In this document: piece after piece, positions 44,811 to 54,179 of the stretch | Layout: the number at the start of each line of letters is the position of its first letter | Numbering within the stretch: position 1 is the stretch's first letter | Assembly: GCF_023701945.1 (NCBI RefSeq) | Contig: NZ_JABAEF010000004.1 | Location: forward strand, 1-64,000 | DNA length: 64,000 nucleotides | Direction of reading: 5' to 3' | From: Rhizobium sp. CG5 | GTDB taxonomy: Bacteria; Pseudomonadota; Alphaproteobacteria; Rhizobiales; Rhizobiaceae | Program-made: the position numbers and the translations under genes | The notes under the pieces: generated by a model | Database searches by the model: none | What the model was told of the DNA's origin: nothing | Seen by the model: only the letters and a program-made list of their open reading frames with translations

Positions 44811-45162
44811 AAGATTATTGTCGAAGACGCCGCGCGTCAACAACTATTTCTGCTGGAGGGATGCTGTGCTCGGGTGGAGGCGTTCGCGCGTGAGCGCGAG
44901 GCTGGTCTTGGGTTAGGGCCATAATCTACCTCAAAATTCAGGATTCTTGCAGAATCGAGAGGCCGGCGAATTTGATTTCGTCAGCCTGCTTCATCCGACC
45001 TTGGAAAATTCCAAGGGGATTTCCGATCCCTTTTGAGGCTCGACCAATGGGAAGCGCAGTTCTACACGGGCGGCCCTCGGAGCGGTTGCTTGTGACTATG
45101 GTCCGGCCCTTGGCTTCGACAAGGTTTCTCGCCACCGCAAGCCAAGGCCGGCTCCAACAGAT
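44811..45162. other. Gap without a recognisable gene
   Basis: About 350 bases between the importer promoter and the end of the EamA gene. Short open frames exist on both strands (for example one of 65 codons on the minus strand at 44938-45135) but none resembles a known family or has a good ribosome site. A GC-rich dyad (CGCGCGTGAGCGCG, 44885-44898) is the only structure seen. Confidence 0.5.
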
Positions 45163-46116
45163 TCAGCCTTTTCGCCGAAGCCGACGAAATGGGACTGTCA
45201 CCACAATGACGCCAAGAACAATCAGCAGCATTCCGGCCAAGGCTGACCAGTCGAAGCCTTCTCCAAGGAAAATGATGCCGAGGGCGACTGCAAATCCGGC
45301 GCGAAGATAGCTGCCGCTGGCTGTCCCGAGGGAGCCGAGAGTCCGCACCAGGCGGAAGTAGATGACCATGGCGGTCGCCGTGCAGAGAACCGCGAGGACA
45401 ATCACGGCGGCGACCGCTTCAGGCGTTGGCGTCAATGTCCATGGTCGTTCAAAGACGAGGGCTGCCGGAACCATCATGAAAGCCGCACAGCTCATGGCAC
45501 CGGCCGCCGTCACAATCGCCGGGAGCGCAGCAAACCGCTGTCCCCATATCGGTGCTACTGCGTAGCAAAGACTTGCGCCAAGGACTGCGGCTTGGGCGAG
45601 GGGCGCGGCAGTATGCATATCTTGCAGCGATTGAAAGCCAAGCGTAACGAGCACGCCCACCAAACCAAGCCCGACACCCAAGACATTCTGGCCTGTGATG
45701 CGCTGACCTCTGTACCCCGTCACAATGGCGATCAGCAACACGAACATCGGCGGCGTCGCATTCAGCACGCCGGCAAGCCCACTTGATATGTGCTTCTCAC
45801 CCCAACTGATGAGCGAGAATGGCAATGCGCTCTGCAGTAAACCCTGGAGGAACAAGGCTGCCCAGACCCCGCGCTCGCGTGGCAGCGAAAGCCTGCGCAG
45901 TCTTGCAATCAGGATCAAAAGAAGCGCTGCAATTGCGACGCGCGCAGACGTCATGGTCAAGGGCGGGATCGCATCGATCGCGACTTTGATCCAGGTGAAA
46001 GAACTGCCCCATATCAGCGATAGCAACATTAAAAGCCCGATCTCCAGGGCAAGATTGAACTGTTTCGGGTCGCTTTTCGACGCGTTGGATCTGGCGGCTG
46101 AAATTTCTGTACTCAC
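45163..46116 (-). CDS. EamA/DMT-family transporter (first copy of the module)
   Basis: 317-residue inner-membrane exporter with ten helices in two EamA repeats. First helix IGLLMLLSLIWGSSFTWIKV (about 27-46); LISWGEKHISSGLAGVLNAT (about 103) and FRLVRTLGSLGTASGSYLRA (about 260) are family segments. GTG 46116 has GAGAGGAA upstream; the frame remains open to 46188. It is divergent from an Ada/AraC-type regulator. The same arrangement recurs at 46944-48565, and the paralogous exporters probably remove a toxic or methylating metabolite or an amino-acid-like compound. Confidence 0.88.
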   Translation of the reverse strand: MSTEISAARSNASKSDPKQFNLALEIGLLMLLSLIWGSSFTWIKVAIDAIPPLTMTSARVAIAALLLILIARLRRLSLPRERGVWAALFLQGLLQSALPFSLISWGEKHISSGLAGVLNATPPMFVLLIAIVTGYRGQRITGQNVLGVGLGLVGVLVTLGFQSLQDMHTAAPLAQAAVLGASLCYAVAPIWGQRFAALPAIVTAAGAMSCAAFMMVPAALVFERPWTLTPTPEAVAAVIVLAVLCTATAMVIYFRLVRTLGSLGTASGSYLRAGFAVALGIIFLGEGFDWSALAGMLLIVLGVIVVTVPFRRLRRKG

Positions 46117-46140
46117 GGTGATTCCTCTCGAACGGGCTTT

Positions 46141-46183
46141 CAGGATCATCCGGAACTTCGAGGTATGCTCGCCGGAATCGGAC
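46141..46183. promoter_or_regulatory. Shared intergenic box, copy 1 (Ada/EamA module)
   Basis: CAGGATCATCCG (46141-46152) and, nine bases on, GGTATGCTCGCCGGAATCGGAC in two overlapping parts (46162-46183). The same two blocks occur at 47896-47938 between the paralogous gene pair with almost identical spacing, while the DNA around them differs. Likely recognition sites of the adjacent AraC-type regulators and/or promoter elements of the exporter gene. Confidence 0.6.
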
Positions 46184-46247
46184 CTCATCGCCCGGTCATG
46201 TCCGATTTCAGCTACTCAGCAAAAGGCGGCAGAGATAAACTGCTGAC

Positions 46248-46877
46248 ATGACGAAGGTTTCACCCCATGTGCAGACTTTGCCGCCACACCTTGACTGGGC
46301 GACATGCGACCGTGCGCGACTGGCGCGCGATCCGGCCTTCGACGGCTTGTTTTTCTCCGGCGTTCGCTCGACACGAATTTATTGCCGCCCGGTCTGCCCG
46401 GTGCGACCAGCACGGTCAGAGAATGTTACCTTCTACGCAACTGCCGCCGCCGCAGAGCGAGCGGGATTTCGCCCCTGTTTTCGCTGCAGGCCGGAAACAG
46501 CGCCGGGATCACCGGCCTGGAGGGGAACGGCCACGACCGTGGCGCGAGGAATGCGCATGATTGAGGACGGTTTCCTGGATCAAAGGTCGGTGGCCGATCT
46601 TGCGACCGCACTCGGCGTCGGGCCGCGCCATCTGTCACGCCTGTTCATGCGCCATGCGGGAGCGAGCCCAAGCGAAGTCGCGGCGACCAAACGGGTGCAG
46701 ACAGCAAAGCGCTTGATAGATGCAACGGACATGTCGCTGGCCGAAATTGCTTTCACGGCCGGTTTCGGCAGTGTCCGCCGGTTCAACGATGCCTTCCAAG
46801 CCGTCTACAAACGCCCGCCATCGTCTTTTCGCCGAAGACTCATTCATCAAGCCGTGAAAGATACCAACTCGGGATAG
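46248..46877 (+). CDS. Ada-type methylphosphotriester-sensing AraC regulator (first copy)
   Basis: 209-residue protein: Ada N-terminal zinc/methyl-acceptor domain (about 14-95) plus AraC helix-turn-helix (about 100-200). The four zinc-thiolate Cys are present in YCRPVCPVRPA (about 45-50) and FRPCFRCRPE (about 76-79); the first is the methyl acceptor in E. coli Ada. The HTH part has SVADLATALGVGPRHLSRLF and AEIAFTAGFGSVRRFNDAFQ. There is no C-terminal O6-alkylguanine transferase domain, as in AdaA-type proteins. It is divergent from an EamA exporter, so it probably activates that gene and itself when methylated. Confidence 0.9.
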   Translation: MTKVSPHVQTLPPHLDWATCDRARLARDPAFDGLFFSGVRSTRIYCRPVCPVRPARSENVTFYATAAAAERAGFRPCFRCRPETAPGSPAWRGTATTVARGMRMIEDGFLDQRSVADLATALGVGPRHLSRLFMRHAGASPSEVAATKRVQTAKRLIDATDMSLAEIAFTAGFGSVRRFNDAFQAVYKRPPSSFRRRLIHQAVKDTNSG

Positions 46878-46943
46878 CCGGCAGCCGTCACCTGTCAGCA
46901 TCAAGCATCCATAAACAGCCAGCGCACGCCGTTCATGGACAGC

Positions 46944-47867
46944 TCAACTTGCTCCATTTCTGCGGAGCCATCGGAAAATCCGCCCGTCGATCGACAGCAG
47001 ACCCAGAGAAATCAGGGCCATGCCCGCAAAATGGTTGATTGCCAGTATCTCCCCCAGAACAAAGTCTCCAAGAAGGATGGCGCTCACGGGGATCAATAAG
47101 GTCACGAGAGAGCTGTTGATCGCGCCGCCTACGGCGAGGATGTGGAAGAAGATGATATAGGCCAGCGCGGTTGAAAGCAGGCCCAATCCGAGGAGGGCAG
47201 CTATGGTCATGCCACTCGGCATCGCCAGATGCCACGGTGCATCGACGAACGCGACAATCGGCAGCATCATGATCGTTGTTGCTGCCGTCTGGCCAAACGC
47301 GCTGGTCGCCGGCGCAATCCCCATGCGCCGAAACCGCCGGCCAAAAACGCCCGCGAACCCGTATGACAGAGCTGCGGCCAGGCAGGCGAGCAGGGCGAGG
47401 TAAGGAAGCGCCTGCGAGGAGAGGGCATTGCCTGCCATGAGAACTGCGACACCTGCAAAGCCCAGGACAATGCCGGCGACCTTGTTCGGTGTTATCCGTT
47501 CGTCGGTCGTGAGGACATGTGCCACGACGATCGAGAAGATTGGTGTTGTCGCGTTGAGAATCGAGGCAAGGCCGCTTGCTATCTGCGTTTGCCCCCAGAA
47601 AAGCAGGCTGAACGGGATCAGATTGTTCAACAGCCCCATACCGAGAAATGCGACCCATGTCCCGGTCGCTGTTGGAATGGCTTGTCGAGTTGCTCGCAGA
47701 TAGATGAACAGCGCGATCGCCGCAATCGCGACCCGCGCGAGAACGATCGTAAACGGCGGCAGTTCTGAAAGGGCGACCTTGGAGAAGAAGAAAGAGCCGC
47801 CCCATAGAACGGATAGAATGAGAAGAAGAGCCCAATCGATAAGGCCAATGGTTTGAGTTTTTTGCAT
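46944..47867 (-). CDS. EamA/DMT-family transporter (second copy of the module)
   Basis: 307-residue inner-membrane exporter with ten helices. DWALLLILSVLWGGSFFFSK (about 11-30), LLFWGQTQIASGLASILNAT (about 88) and FFHILAVGGAINSSLVTLLI (about 240) correspond closely to the segments of the copy at 45163. Start ATG 47867 with GGATCACACC upstream, a weak site. Divergent from the second Ada-type regulator and tail-to-tail with the first one. Confidence 0.9.
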   Translation of the reverse strand: MQKTQTIGLIDWALLLILSVLWGGSFFFSKVALSELPPFTIVLARVAIAAIALFIYLRATRQAIPTATGTWVAFLGMGLLNNLIPFSLLFWGQTQIASGLASILNATTPIFSIVVAHVLTTDERITPNKVAGIVLGFAGVAVLMAGNALSSQALPYLALLACLAAALSYGFAGVFGRRFRRMGIAPATSAFGQTAATTIMMLPIVAFVDAPWHLAMPSGMTIAALLGLGLLSTALAYIIFFHILAVGGAINSSLVTLLIPVSAILLGDFVLGEILAINHFAGMALISLGLLSIDGRIFRWLRRNGAS

Positions 47868-47895
47868 GGTGTGATCCTGCCTTGACGCGATGCTG

Positions 47896-47938
47896 CAGGA
47901 TTATCCGACCCCGTGCCGGTTGCTCGCCGGATTCGGAC
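47896..47938. promoter_or_regulatory. Shared intergenic box, copy 2 (Ada/EamA module)
   Basis: CAGGATTATCCG (47896-47907) and GGTTGCTCGCCGGATTCGGAC (47918-47938, two overlapping parts), matching copy 1 except for single-base differences and one base of spacing. It starts 29 bases upstream of the EamA start codon; copy 1 starts 25 bases upstream of its own. Confidence 0.6.
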
Positions 47939-47980
47939 TCCGTCCTTCTGCGAGGGCGGGCGCTGCTGTAAGGTGACGTC

Positions 47981-48565
47981 ATGAGTTTGGATGTTTCCAT
48001 ATGCGAGCAGGCTTGGCTTGCGCGTGATCCCGCTTTCGACGGTCGGTTCTTCATCGGCGTGCGAACAACGGGCGTCTATTGCCGCTGCGTCTGCCCGGTG
48101 CGCCTTCCCTATCGCCGCAATGTCGAGTTTCTGCCGAGCGCAGCGGCGGCCGAACTGGCCGGCTATCGCCCCTGCCTGCGTTGCCGGCCCGAATCCGCCC
48201 CTTTTTGTCCGGCCTGGAAGGGAAGCGTAACGATCGTCGAAAAGGCAGTCAGACTCATAAGAGAGGAAGGCGCGCTTGATAAGCGCGGTGCGACAGTGGA
48301 AACTCTGGCGGAGCGCGTCGGCATCGGTGCACGCCATTTATCCCGGCTGTTTCAGAAGCATCTCGGGGCAAGCCCGATCCAGGTCGCCAAGACGGCTCGC
48401 GTGCAACGGGCAAAGCGCTTGCTGACCGAAACGAACCTGCCGATAACAGACATCGCGCTGCAATCCGGATTCGGGAGTCTCAGACGCTTCAATGCGGTCT
48501 TTCAGGAAGTCTACAAACGCCCGCCCACTGCTATCAAACGGACGCTTCTGTCGAGCAGATCCTGA
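47981..48565 (+). CDS. Ada-type methylphosphotriester-sensing AraC regulator (second copy)
   Basis: 194-residue paralogue of the protein at 46248. Zinc-thiolate Cys in YCRCVCPVRLPYRRNVEFLP (about 34-40) and YRPCLRCRPESAPF (about 66); note a third Cys inside the first motif. AraC HTH: TLAERVGIGARHLSRLFQKH and DIALQSGFGSLRRFNAVFQE. No methyltransferase domain. Divergent from the EamA gene at 46944. Confidence 0.9.
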   Translation: MSLDVSICEQAWLARDPAFDGRFFIGVRTTGVYCRCVCPVRLPYRRNVEFLPSAAAAELAGYRPCLRCRPESAPFCPAWKGSVTIVEKAVRLIREEGALDKRGATVETLAERVGIGARHLSRLFQKHLGASPIQVAKTARVQRAKRLLTETNLPITDIALQSGFGSLRRFNAVFQEVYKRPPTAIKRTLLSSRS

Positions 48566-48757
48566 TTTCGGACCGGTCGTTTATACGGCCGCAGAAAGCA
48601 GACCAAATCGGGATACTCGCGAAAACGTCTCAAATGACTGGTTCTGGCGAAGGCCCCGGCCGCAAGCCCGGTCGAAATCATCCAGACCCAGTCGTAATGC
48701 ATGGTCAGGTCGAACGCATAGCTGCCAGACCCAAGCGTGGCCTCGTCTCGAAGCCGA

Positions 48758-49882
48758 TCATTTCAGCGTTGCAACGGATCTCCGGAACAAAATCAAACTT
48801 GCACCGAGAAACGTCACTCCCATCACCAGCACAGTCAAAAACTCTTTCCAGACAATGCTGAAGTCAGCGCCGCGATAGACGATCGCTTGCATGAAGCTCA
48901 CATAGTGGCGTGACGGGAGGAACCACGTGAAATACTGAACCCACTGCGGCTGGCTCTCCACAGGCGACATGCCACCTGACAGCATCATCATCGGCATGAT
49001 CGTCATCATCATCAACAGCGCGAACTGGGCCATGGTTCTAGCCAGTGTGCCGAGAAAAATGCCGATCGCCGCGGCGGCGAATACATAGATGACGGTGCCG
49101 AGCAGCAGAAGCCCCCGCGAGCCGGCAATGGGAACATCGAGCATTCCTTCGACGACAAACAGCAGAGAGCAAATAAAGGCGAAGATAATGACCACGCCGT
49201 TCGACCACACTTTGGCCAGAGCGATCTCGAACGCAGTGAGTGGCATCACCATGAGATGCTCGATGGTGCCATGCTCACGCTCGCGCAGCAGGGCAGCACC
49301 TGTCAGGATGATGACCAGCATCGACAGCTGATCGGCAAGACCCACGATTGCCCGGAACCAGGACTGGGTCCCGTTGGGGTTGAAGGCGCGGCGTATGACC
49401 AGGTCGGACGAAAGGCCCGTGTTCTGTTCCGCCTCCTGGAGATACCACTTGACCGCATCCGTCACGATGTTTTGGATGTAGCTGGAGCCGAGCGACGCCT
49501 GCTGGACCGCAGTAGCATCTGCATTGACCTGGACCTCCGTGTCGCGTCCCATCCTTGTATCTTTTTCGAAGTGGGGAGGGATGACAACGACGAAGGTGTA
49601 AAGCCCTTCGTCCATCGAGCGGTCGATATCGGCAGCACTGATGGTTTTTACCGCCTGGAAATAGGGTGGGTAGAACGCTCCCGCGATCGAACGGGAGAGC
49701 CTGGACTGGTCCTCGTCGACAATCGCGATGGAGGCATTATTCACCGTCTCGCCGCCTCCCACGGCTTGCATATAAATGCTGAGGCCGAAGGAATAGAGGA
49801 TGAACAGGATCATCGTCAGATCCTTCGAAAGCGTGCGGAGGTCCTTGGCGCCGAGCCAGAATATGTTGGAAAGGCTTCGCAT
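48758..49882 (-). CDS. ABC transporter permease, YhhJ-like (ABC-2 type)
   Basis: 374-residue inner-membrane permease: one helix near the N-terminus (DLTMILFILYSFGLSIYMQA), a long extracytoplasmic domain (about 45-175) and five C-terminal helices with EHGTIEHLMVMPLTAFEIAL (about 215) and the motif MMLSGGMSPVESQPQWVQYF (about 300). Starts one base after the RbbA-like gene stop. The order HlyD, RbbA, YhhJ equals the E. coli yhiI-rbbA-yhhJ unit. Confidence 0.9.
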   Translation of the reverse strand: MRSLSNIFWLGAKDLRTLSKDLTMILFILYSFGLSIYMQAVGGGETVNNASIAIVDEDQSRLSRSIAGAFYPPYFQAVKTISAADIDRSMDEGLYTFVVVIPPHFEKDTRMGRDTEVQVNADATAVQQASLGSSYIQNIVTDAVKWYLQEAEQNTGLSSDLVIRRAFNPNGTQSWFRAIVGLADQLSMLVIILTGAALLREREHGTIEHLMVMPLTAFEIALAKVWSNGVVIIFAFICSLLFVVEGMLDVPIAGSRGLLLLGTVIYVFAAAAIGIFLGTLARTMAQFALLMMMTIMPMMMLSGGMSPVESQPQWVQYFTWFLPSRHYVSFMQAIVYRGADFSIVWKEFLTVLVMGVTFLGASLILFRRSVATLK

Positions 49883-49883
49883 G

Positions 49884-52613
49884 TTACTTTTCCTGCTTTT
49901 TGAGGAGTAGCATCGACAGAACCAGGAAGACCGGGCTAAAAGCCGCAAGCGCCAACAGATCGTATGCCAAGTCCCCGAAACCAAGCCCCTTTGTGAACGC
50001 ACCGACGCTGATCTGCATGTAGTAGGTTGTCGGCCAGAATGATCCCATGAGGCGCGCGCCGCCCTCAAGTGTCGATATGGGCTGCGACATGCCAGAGAAC
50101 TGCATGGTGGGAAGCATCGACAGGACCGCTCCGGCAAAGACCGCTGCCACCTGGCTGGAGGTGAAGCTCGAAATGAAAAGCCCATAGCCGGTCGCGGCAG
50201 CTGCGTAGAACAGTGCTCCAACCGCCAGAGTTAAGCCGTCGCCCTTGAGCGGCACCTGAAATATGAAGACGACGGTCGCGGTCATAATGAGAAAATTGAT
50301 CATGCCAATGCCGAGATAAGGCAGCTGTTTGCCGACAAGGAATTCCAGCCGCGTCGTCGGCGTTGCGTAGAAATTGGTGATGGTACCGATTTCCTTTTCC
50401 CGGGCGACGCTGACGGCCATCAGGATCGCCAGGAACATCATCAGCAGCAGGGCAGGAATGGACGGCCCCATGGAATAGATGCTCTCAGATGTCGGATTGT
50501 AGCGATTGCGCACCAGAAGGCTTGTCGTTGCGCTGGATGTGGCCGGGCTGCTGGCCTCCCGATCGCGTTGCTCAGAAAACAGGTTGTGCGCCTTCTCGAC
50601 ATAGCCTTCGATCGTGGCGGCGCGGGAGGTGTTGGAGCCATCGATCCAGGCCGATATCTGCCAGCTCGAATCACGCTGTACCATCCGGCCGAAGTCGGGG
50701 GGGATCTCGATGGCAAGTTCGATGTCGTTTGACTTCAGGCGCTGTTCCATCTCATCGAGATTGCTGATGGGCGACTTCTCGATGAAGTAGGGAGAGCTCG
50801 AGAAGTTCGCGAGATAGGACCGGCTTTCCGGTGTGTTGTCCTGATCGAAGACTGCGTAGTTCAGTTCGGTCACATCACTCGACAGGCCGAAGCCGAAGAT
50901 CATCAGCATGATGAACGATCCGAGAAAGGCAAAGGCCAACCGCACAGGATCGCGCATCAGCGATAGCGTCTCGCACTGCGAATAAGCCAGCACGCGTCGC
51001 AGCGGCATGAAGCCTGGCCGGGACGGCTTCACGTCCTGATTGGCATCAGGTGCGACCGGCTCTTCAGGCGAGGGAGCCTGCGGTTGGGAGCCTTCGGCCT
51101 CTTCGATGTAGGTGACAAACGCTTCCTCAAGATCTGCCGCATGCTTGGAGGCTATGACATTGCCAGGCGTGTCGCAGACAAGGACGCGGCCGGCATGCAT
51201 CAACGAGATGCGATCGCAGCGCATTGCCTCGTTCATGAAATGGGTGGAGACGAATATCGTGACATTGCGGGAGCGGGAGAGTTCGCCGAGCAGAGCCCAG
51301 AATTCGTCGCGTGCCTGCGGATCGACACCGGAGGTCGGCTCGTCAAGAATGAGAAGCTCGGGGTCATGCACGATGGCGACGGCCAACGAGAGGCGTTGCC
51401 TCACCCCGAGCGGAAGCGAATTGGCCACGGCGTCGGCATAGGCCTCAAGGCCGAGTTTCGTCACGAGTTCCGTGGTGCGGGCCTTGGCGTCCGCCTCGCT
51501 CATGTTGAACAGGCGGGCATGAAGGAGGAGGTTTTGCCGTACGGTTATCTCTCCATAGAGCGAGAAGGATTGGGACATGAAACCGACGCGCCGGCGCATC
51601 GACAGGTCATTGGCGTCGACCGGACTTCCACAAACCTTGGCGTCTCCTTCGCTGGGTGACAAAAGTCCGGTCAGCATCTTCATGGTCGTCGTCTTGCCGC
51701 TGCCGTTCGAGCCGAGGAAACCGAAGATTTCGCCCCGTTCGATGGAAAAGCTCACGTTGTCGACGGCGGTAAAGTTGCCGAAACGGCATGTCAGATTGTT
51801 GGCGACGATTACCGGTGCCTCTGCACTCTTTTCGCGCGGCGGAATGACGAAGCGCTCGCGCTTTCCCGTTTGGCCAGGTTGGAGAGCAACAAAAACAGCT
51901 TCCAGATCCTGCTCGCCGGTCGCGGCGCGTAACTCGTCCGCCGAACCTGTGGCGAGCACCTTGGCGCCATCCATTGCGATCAGCCAGTCACAATGGGCTG
52001 CTTCGTCCATATAGGCTGTGGAAACGACCACGCTCATGGTCGGACGCTCGCGCCTCAGGTCACGGATAAGATTCCAGAACTGTCGGCGTGACAGCGGATC
52101 GACACCTGTGGTCGGCTCATCGAGAATGAGTAGATCCGGATCGTGAATGAGGGCGCAGCACAGCCCGAGCTTCTGCTTCATGCCGCCGGACAATTTTCCG
52201 GCGGGCCGGTCAAGAAAGGGGAGGAGCCCCGTCGAGCCGGCAAGTCGGCGAATGCGTGCGTCACGTTCCGACGCCGACAGACCGAACAAAGTCCCGAAGA
52301 AGACCAGGTTCTCCCTGACGCTGATCTCCTGGTAGAGGTTCTTGCCCAGTCCCTGCGGCATATAGGCGATCTTGGTGCAGACGGAGCGGCGATGCCGCCC
52401 ATCTGCCATATTGCCATCCAAAACCTCGACGGATCCCGACTGCAGTTTTCGCGAACCGGCGATGAGCCCCAGAAGCGTCGACTTTCCGGCGCCGTCAGGA
52501 CCGATGATCCCCGTCATCCGGCCCAGCGGCAGCGTGAGCGAGACCGCGTCCAGAGCCGTGGTCTTGCCATACATGTGCGTGAGGCTGGAAACTGTGGCTA
52601 CAGAATGCTCCAT
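49884..52613 (-). CDS. ABC exporter with two ATPase domains fused to a permease, RbbA-like
   Basis: 909-residue protein. First ATPase (about 1-235): Walker A GPDGAGKST (about 36-44), signature KLSGGMKQKLGL (about 140), Walker B LLILDEPTTGVD. Second ATPase (about 270-500): Walker A GSNGSGKTTTMKM (about 300), signature-like LPLGVRQRLSLA (about 400), Walker B LLILDEPTSGVD. The C-terminal permease (about 535-905) has LMRDPVRLAFAFLGSFIMLM, a 190-residue extracytoplasmic part and EKEIGTITNFYATPTTRLEF before the last helices. E. coli RbbA was described as ribosome-associated; the operon here suggests an export function with the HlyD and YhhJ partners. Confidence 0.9.
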   Translation of the reverse strand: MEHSVATVSSLTHMYGKTTALDAVSLTLPLGRMTGIIGPDGAGKSTLLGLIAGSRKLQSGSVEVLDGNMADGRHRRSVCTKIAYMPQGLGKNLYQEISVRENLVFFGTLFGLSASERDARIRRLAGSTGLLPFLDRPAGKLSGGMKQKLGLCCALIHDPDLLILDEPTTGVDPLSRRQFWNLIRDLRRERPTMSVVVSTAYMDEAAHCDWLIAMDGAKVLATGSADELRAATGEQDLEAVFVALQPGQTGKRERFVIPPREKSAEAPVIVANNLTCRFGNFTAVDNVSFSIERGEIFGFLGSNGSGKTTTMKMLTGLLSPSEGDAKVCGSPVDANDLSMRRRVGFMSQSFSLYGEITVRQNLLLHARLFNMSEADAKARTTELVTKLGLEAYADAVANSLPLGVRQRLSLAVAIVHDPELLILDEPTSGVDPQARDEFWALLGELSRSRNVTIFVSTHFMNEAMRCDRISLMHAGRVLVCDTPGNVIASKHAADLEEAFVTYIEEAEGSQPQAPSPEEPVAPDANQDVKPSRPGFMPLRRVLAYSQCETLSLMRDPVRLAFAFLGSFIMLMIFGFGLSSDVTELNYAVFDQDNTPESRSYLANFSSSPYFIEKSPISNLDEMEQRLKSNDIELAIEIPPDFGRMVQRDSSWQISAWIDGSNTSRAATIEGYVEKAHNLFSEQRDREASSPATSSATTSLLVRNRYNPTSESIYSMGPSIPALLLMMFLAILMAVSVAREKEIGTITNFYATPTTRLEFLVGKQLPYLGIGMINFLIMTATVVFIFQVPLKGDGLTLAVGALFYAAAATGYGLFISSFTSSQVAAVFAGAVLSMLPTMQFSGMSQPISTLEGGARLMGSFWPTTYYMQISVGAFTKGLGFGDLAYDLLALAAFSPVFLVLSMLLLKKQEK

Positions 52614-52616
52614 GGG

Positions 52617-53627
52617 TCAATCCTCGGCATCAAGAGGGTCGCCTGGGATTCGCTTTTGGAGGGAAGCAGGCCAGTCAGGCTGGCTAGAGCCGTAGCGCAC
52701 GTAGCCGACACCGCGAGCACCGGTTTTAATCTGCTCAATATGACTGTCGACGAGGGACGTCGGCATACGCAGCTTGACCCGGAACATCAATTTGTCCCGT
52801 TCACTGCGCGTTTCGATCTGCTTGGGCGTGAACTGTGCTTCCGGAGATACGAAGCTGACTTTGGCCGGCACTGCGAAATCCGCGCCGTCAAAGACGATAC
52901 GCGCCTGTGATCCGAGCGCCACTCCCATGGCCTGCTCGGATGGAAGATAGATCTCCATGTAAATCTCTCCCAGATTGACAAGCGTCAGGACCTTGCCGCC
53001 GGCCGAGACAACTTCTCCGGGGTTGGCAAGGCGGTAGAGGACCCGACCCCTCACAGGTGCAACCAGCGTGTTGTCGGCAATCTGGGCATCGATCTGGTCA
53101 ACCAATGCTTTCGCAGCCACAACCGACTGCTCGCGGGCCTCGACATTCTTTTTGGCAGCCTCAAGGACGGAACTCGCGGAGTCGCGTTCGCTGAGTGCCT
53201 CGTCGCGTGATTCCTCGCTGATGGAACCGGTGCCGGAAAGTGTGAGCGCCCGACGAAGATTTGCTTCCTTGAGGATCAATTCTGCCTGCCGTTGGGAAAC
53301 GGTGGCTTGCGCCTCCAGCATCGAGACCTCTTCGGAAAGCACATCAGCGGCATATTTGGCGCGTTCGGCCTGCAATTCTGCACTGTCAATGTGGGCGACG
53401 ACTTGTCCTGCCGCGACGAGGTCGCCCTCCTGCACCAGCACGTCCCGAACGCGTCCGGCGGACTTTGCGGCGATGTCGACCTGGTCCGATTCAATGCGTC
53501 CGTTCCCGGATGCGAGACCTTCCGGGACCGTGTCTTGCTGGCTCTGCCACCAATACCAGCCGCCACCGGCGCCGGCCGCGAGGATTAGCAGCACCGCCGC
53601 AGCCATCTTTACTCGTTGCATTGTCAT
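52617..53627 (-). CDS. HlyD-family periplasmic adaptor (YhiI-like)
   Basis: 336-residue membrane-fusion protein: N-terminal anchor (VKMAAAVLLILAAGAGGGWY, about 6-25), lipoyl half-motif GRVRDVLVQEGDLVAAGQVV (about 58-77), a helical hairpin (about 80-175), second half-motif RGRVLYRLANPGEVVSAGGK (about 195) and a beta-barrel. ATG 53627 follows AAAGGATC. It would connect the RbbA/YhhJ inner-membrane exporter to the periplasm or outer membrane; no outer-membrane channel gene is nearby. Confidence 0.9.
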   Translation of the reverse strand: MTMQRVKMAAAVLLILAAGAGGGWYWWQSQQDTVPEGLASGNGRIESDQVDIAAKSAGRVRDVLVQEGDLVAAGQVVAHIDSAELQAERAKYAADVLSEEVSMLEAQATVSQRQAELILKEANLRRALTLSGTGSISEESRDEALSERDSASSVLEAAKKNVEAREQSVVAAKALVDQIDAQIADNTLVAPVRGRVLYRLANPGEVVSAGGKVLTLVNLGEIYMEIYLPSEQAMGVALGSQARIVFDGADFAVPAKVSFVSPEAQFTPKQIETRSERDKLMFRVKLRMPTSLVDSHIEQIKTGARGVGYVRYGSSQPDWPASLQKRIPGDPLDAED

Positions 53628-54179
53628 GATTGTGATCCTTTACGAACTGCGTACTGTCTGCGCCAATTGGTGGCCCTGCCTATCTTCAAAGGTCAGGGCT
53701 GGTGTGAACAATCCGACCCTGTCCAAGCGTCGGGGACCACCACGACTTGAGACGCTGGGCGGCTGAACACGATCGCCCGAAACCATGAAGCCAGGTTCAC
53801 GGCCTACGGACCGAATTTCCATCAGCGATGATGTTATTGATCGGCTTCACGAAGGCTGTGTGCATTTCAACTTCGGCCTCCGTTTGCACCTCTTGCATTT
53901 GCACGAGAGGCGGCCGCGTGTTGGAGAATGCCAACGATCTTGCGTTCCGGAAGGACCCGAACATCGTTCGGCGTCGGCAGCAGGGCCTCGCAAATGCTAA
54001 GCGCGGCTATTCCGGAATGGGTGTCGTGATCAGACATTTCAAGCTAGCCCTTCCTGGTCCATCGCCTGAGCGGCGCAGGGGCAACTTTCCAGACTATCGG
54101 CTAAGCTGTGTTGATCAATATCAATTGCCGTCCGAATTTTCATGCTAGGTGTTGGCTTGTTCTGAAGATCGGTCTGCTT
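53628..54179. other. Gap without a recognisable gene
   Basis: About 550 bases upstream of the HlyD gene. Several open frames of 60-105 codons occur on the plus strand (53785-54148) but none matches a family I recognise and codon usage looks random. The HlyD operon promoter must lie at the left end of this stretch; no clear -35/-10 was picked. Confidence 0.45.

Noticed and set aside
44938..45135. 65-codon minus-strand frame in the importer/EamA gap
   Set aside because: No ribosome site, no family resemblance, and the region has several equally long random frames.
53785..54148. Overlapping plus-strand frames upstream of the Crp/Fnr relic
   Set aside because: Cys/Ser/Arg-rich translations without motifs; likely chance frames in a decayed stretch.
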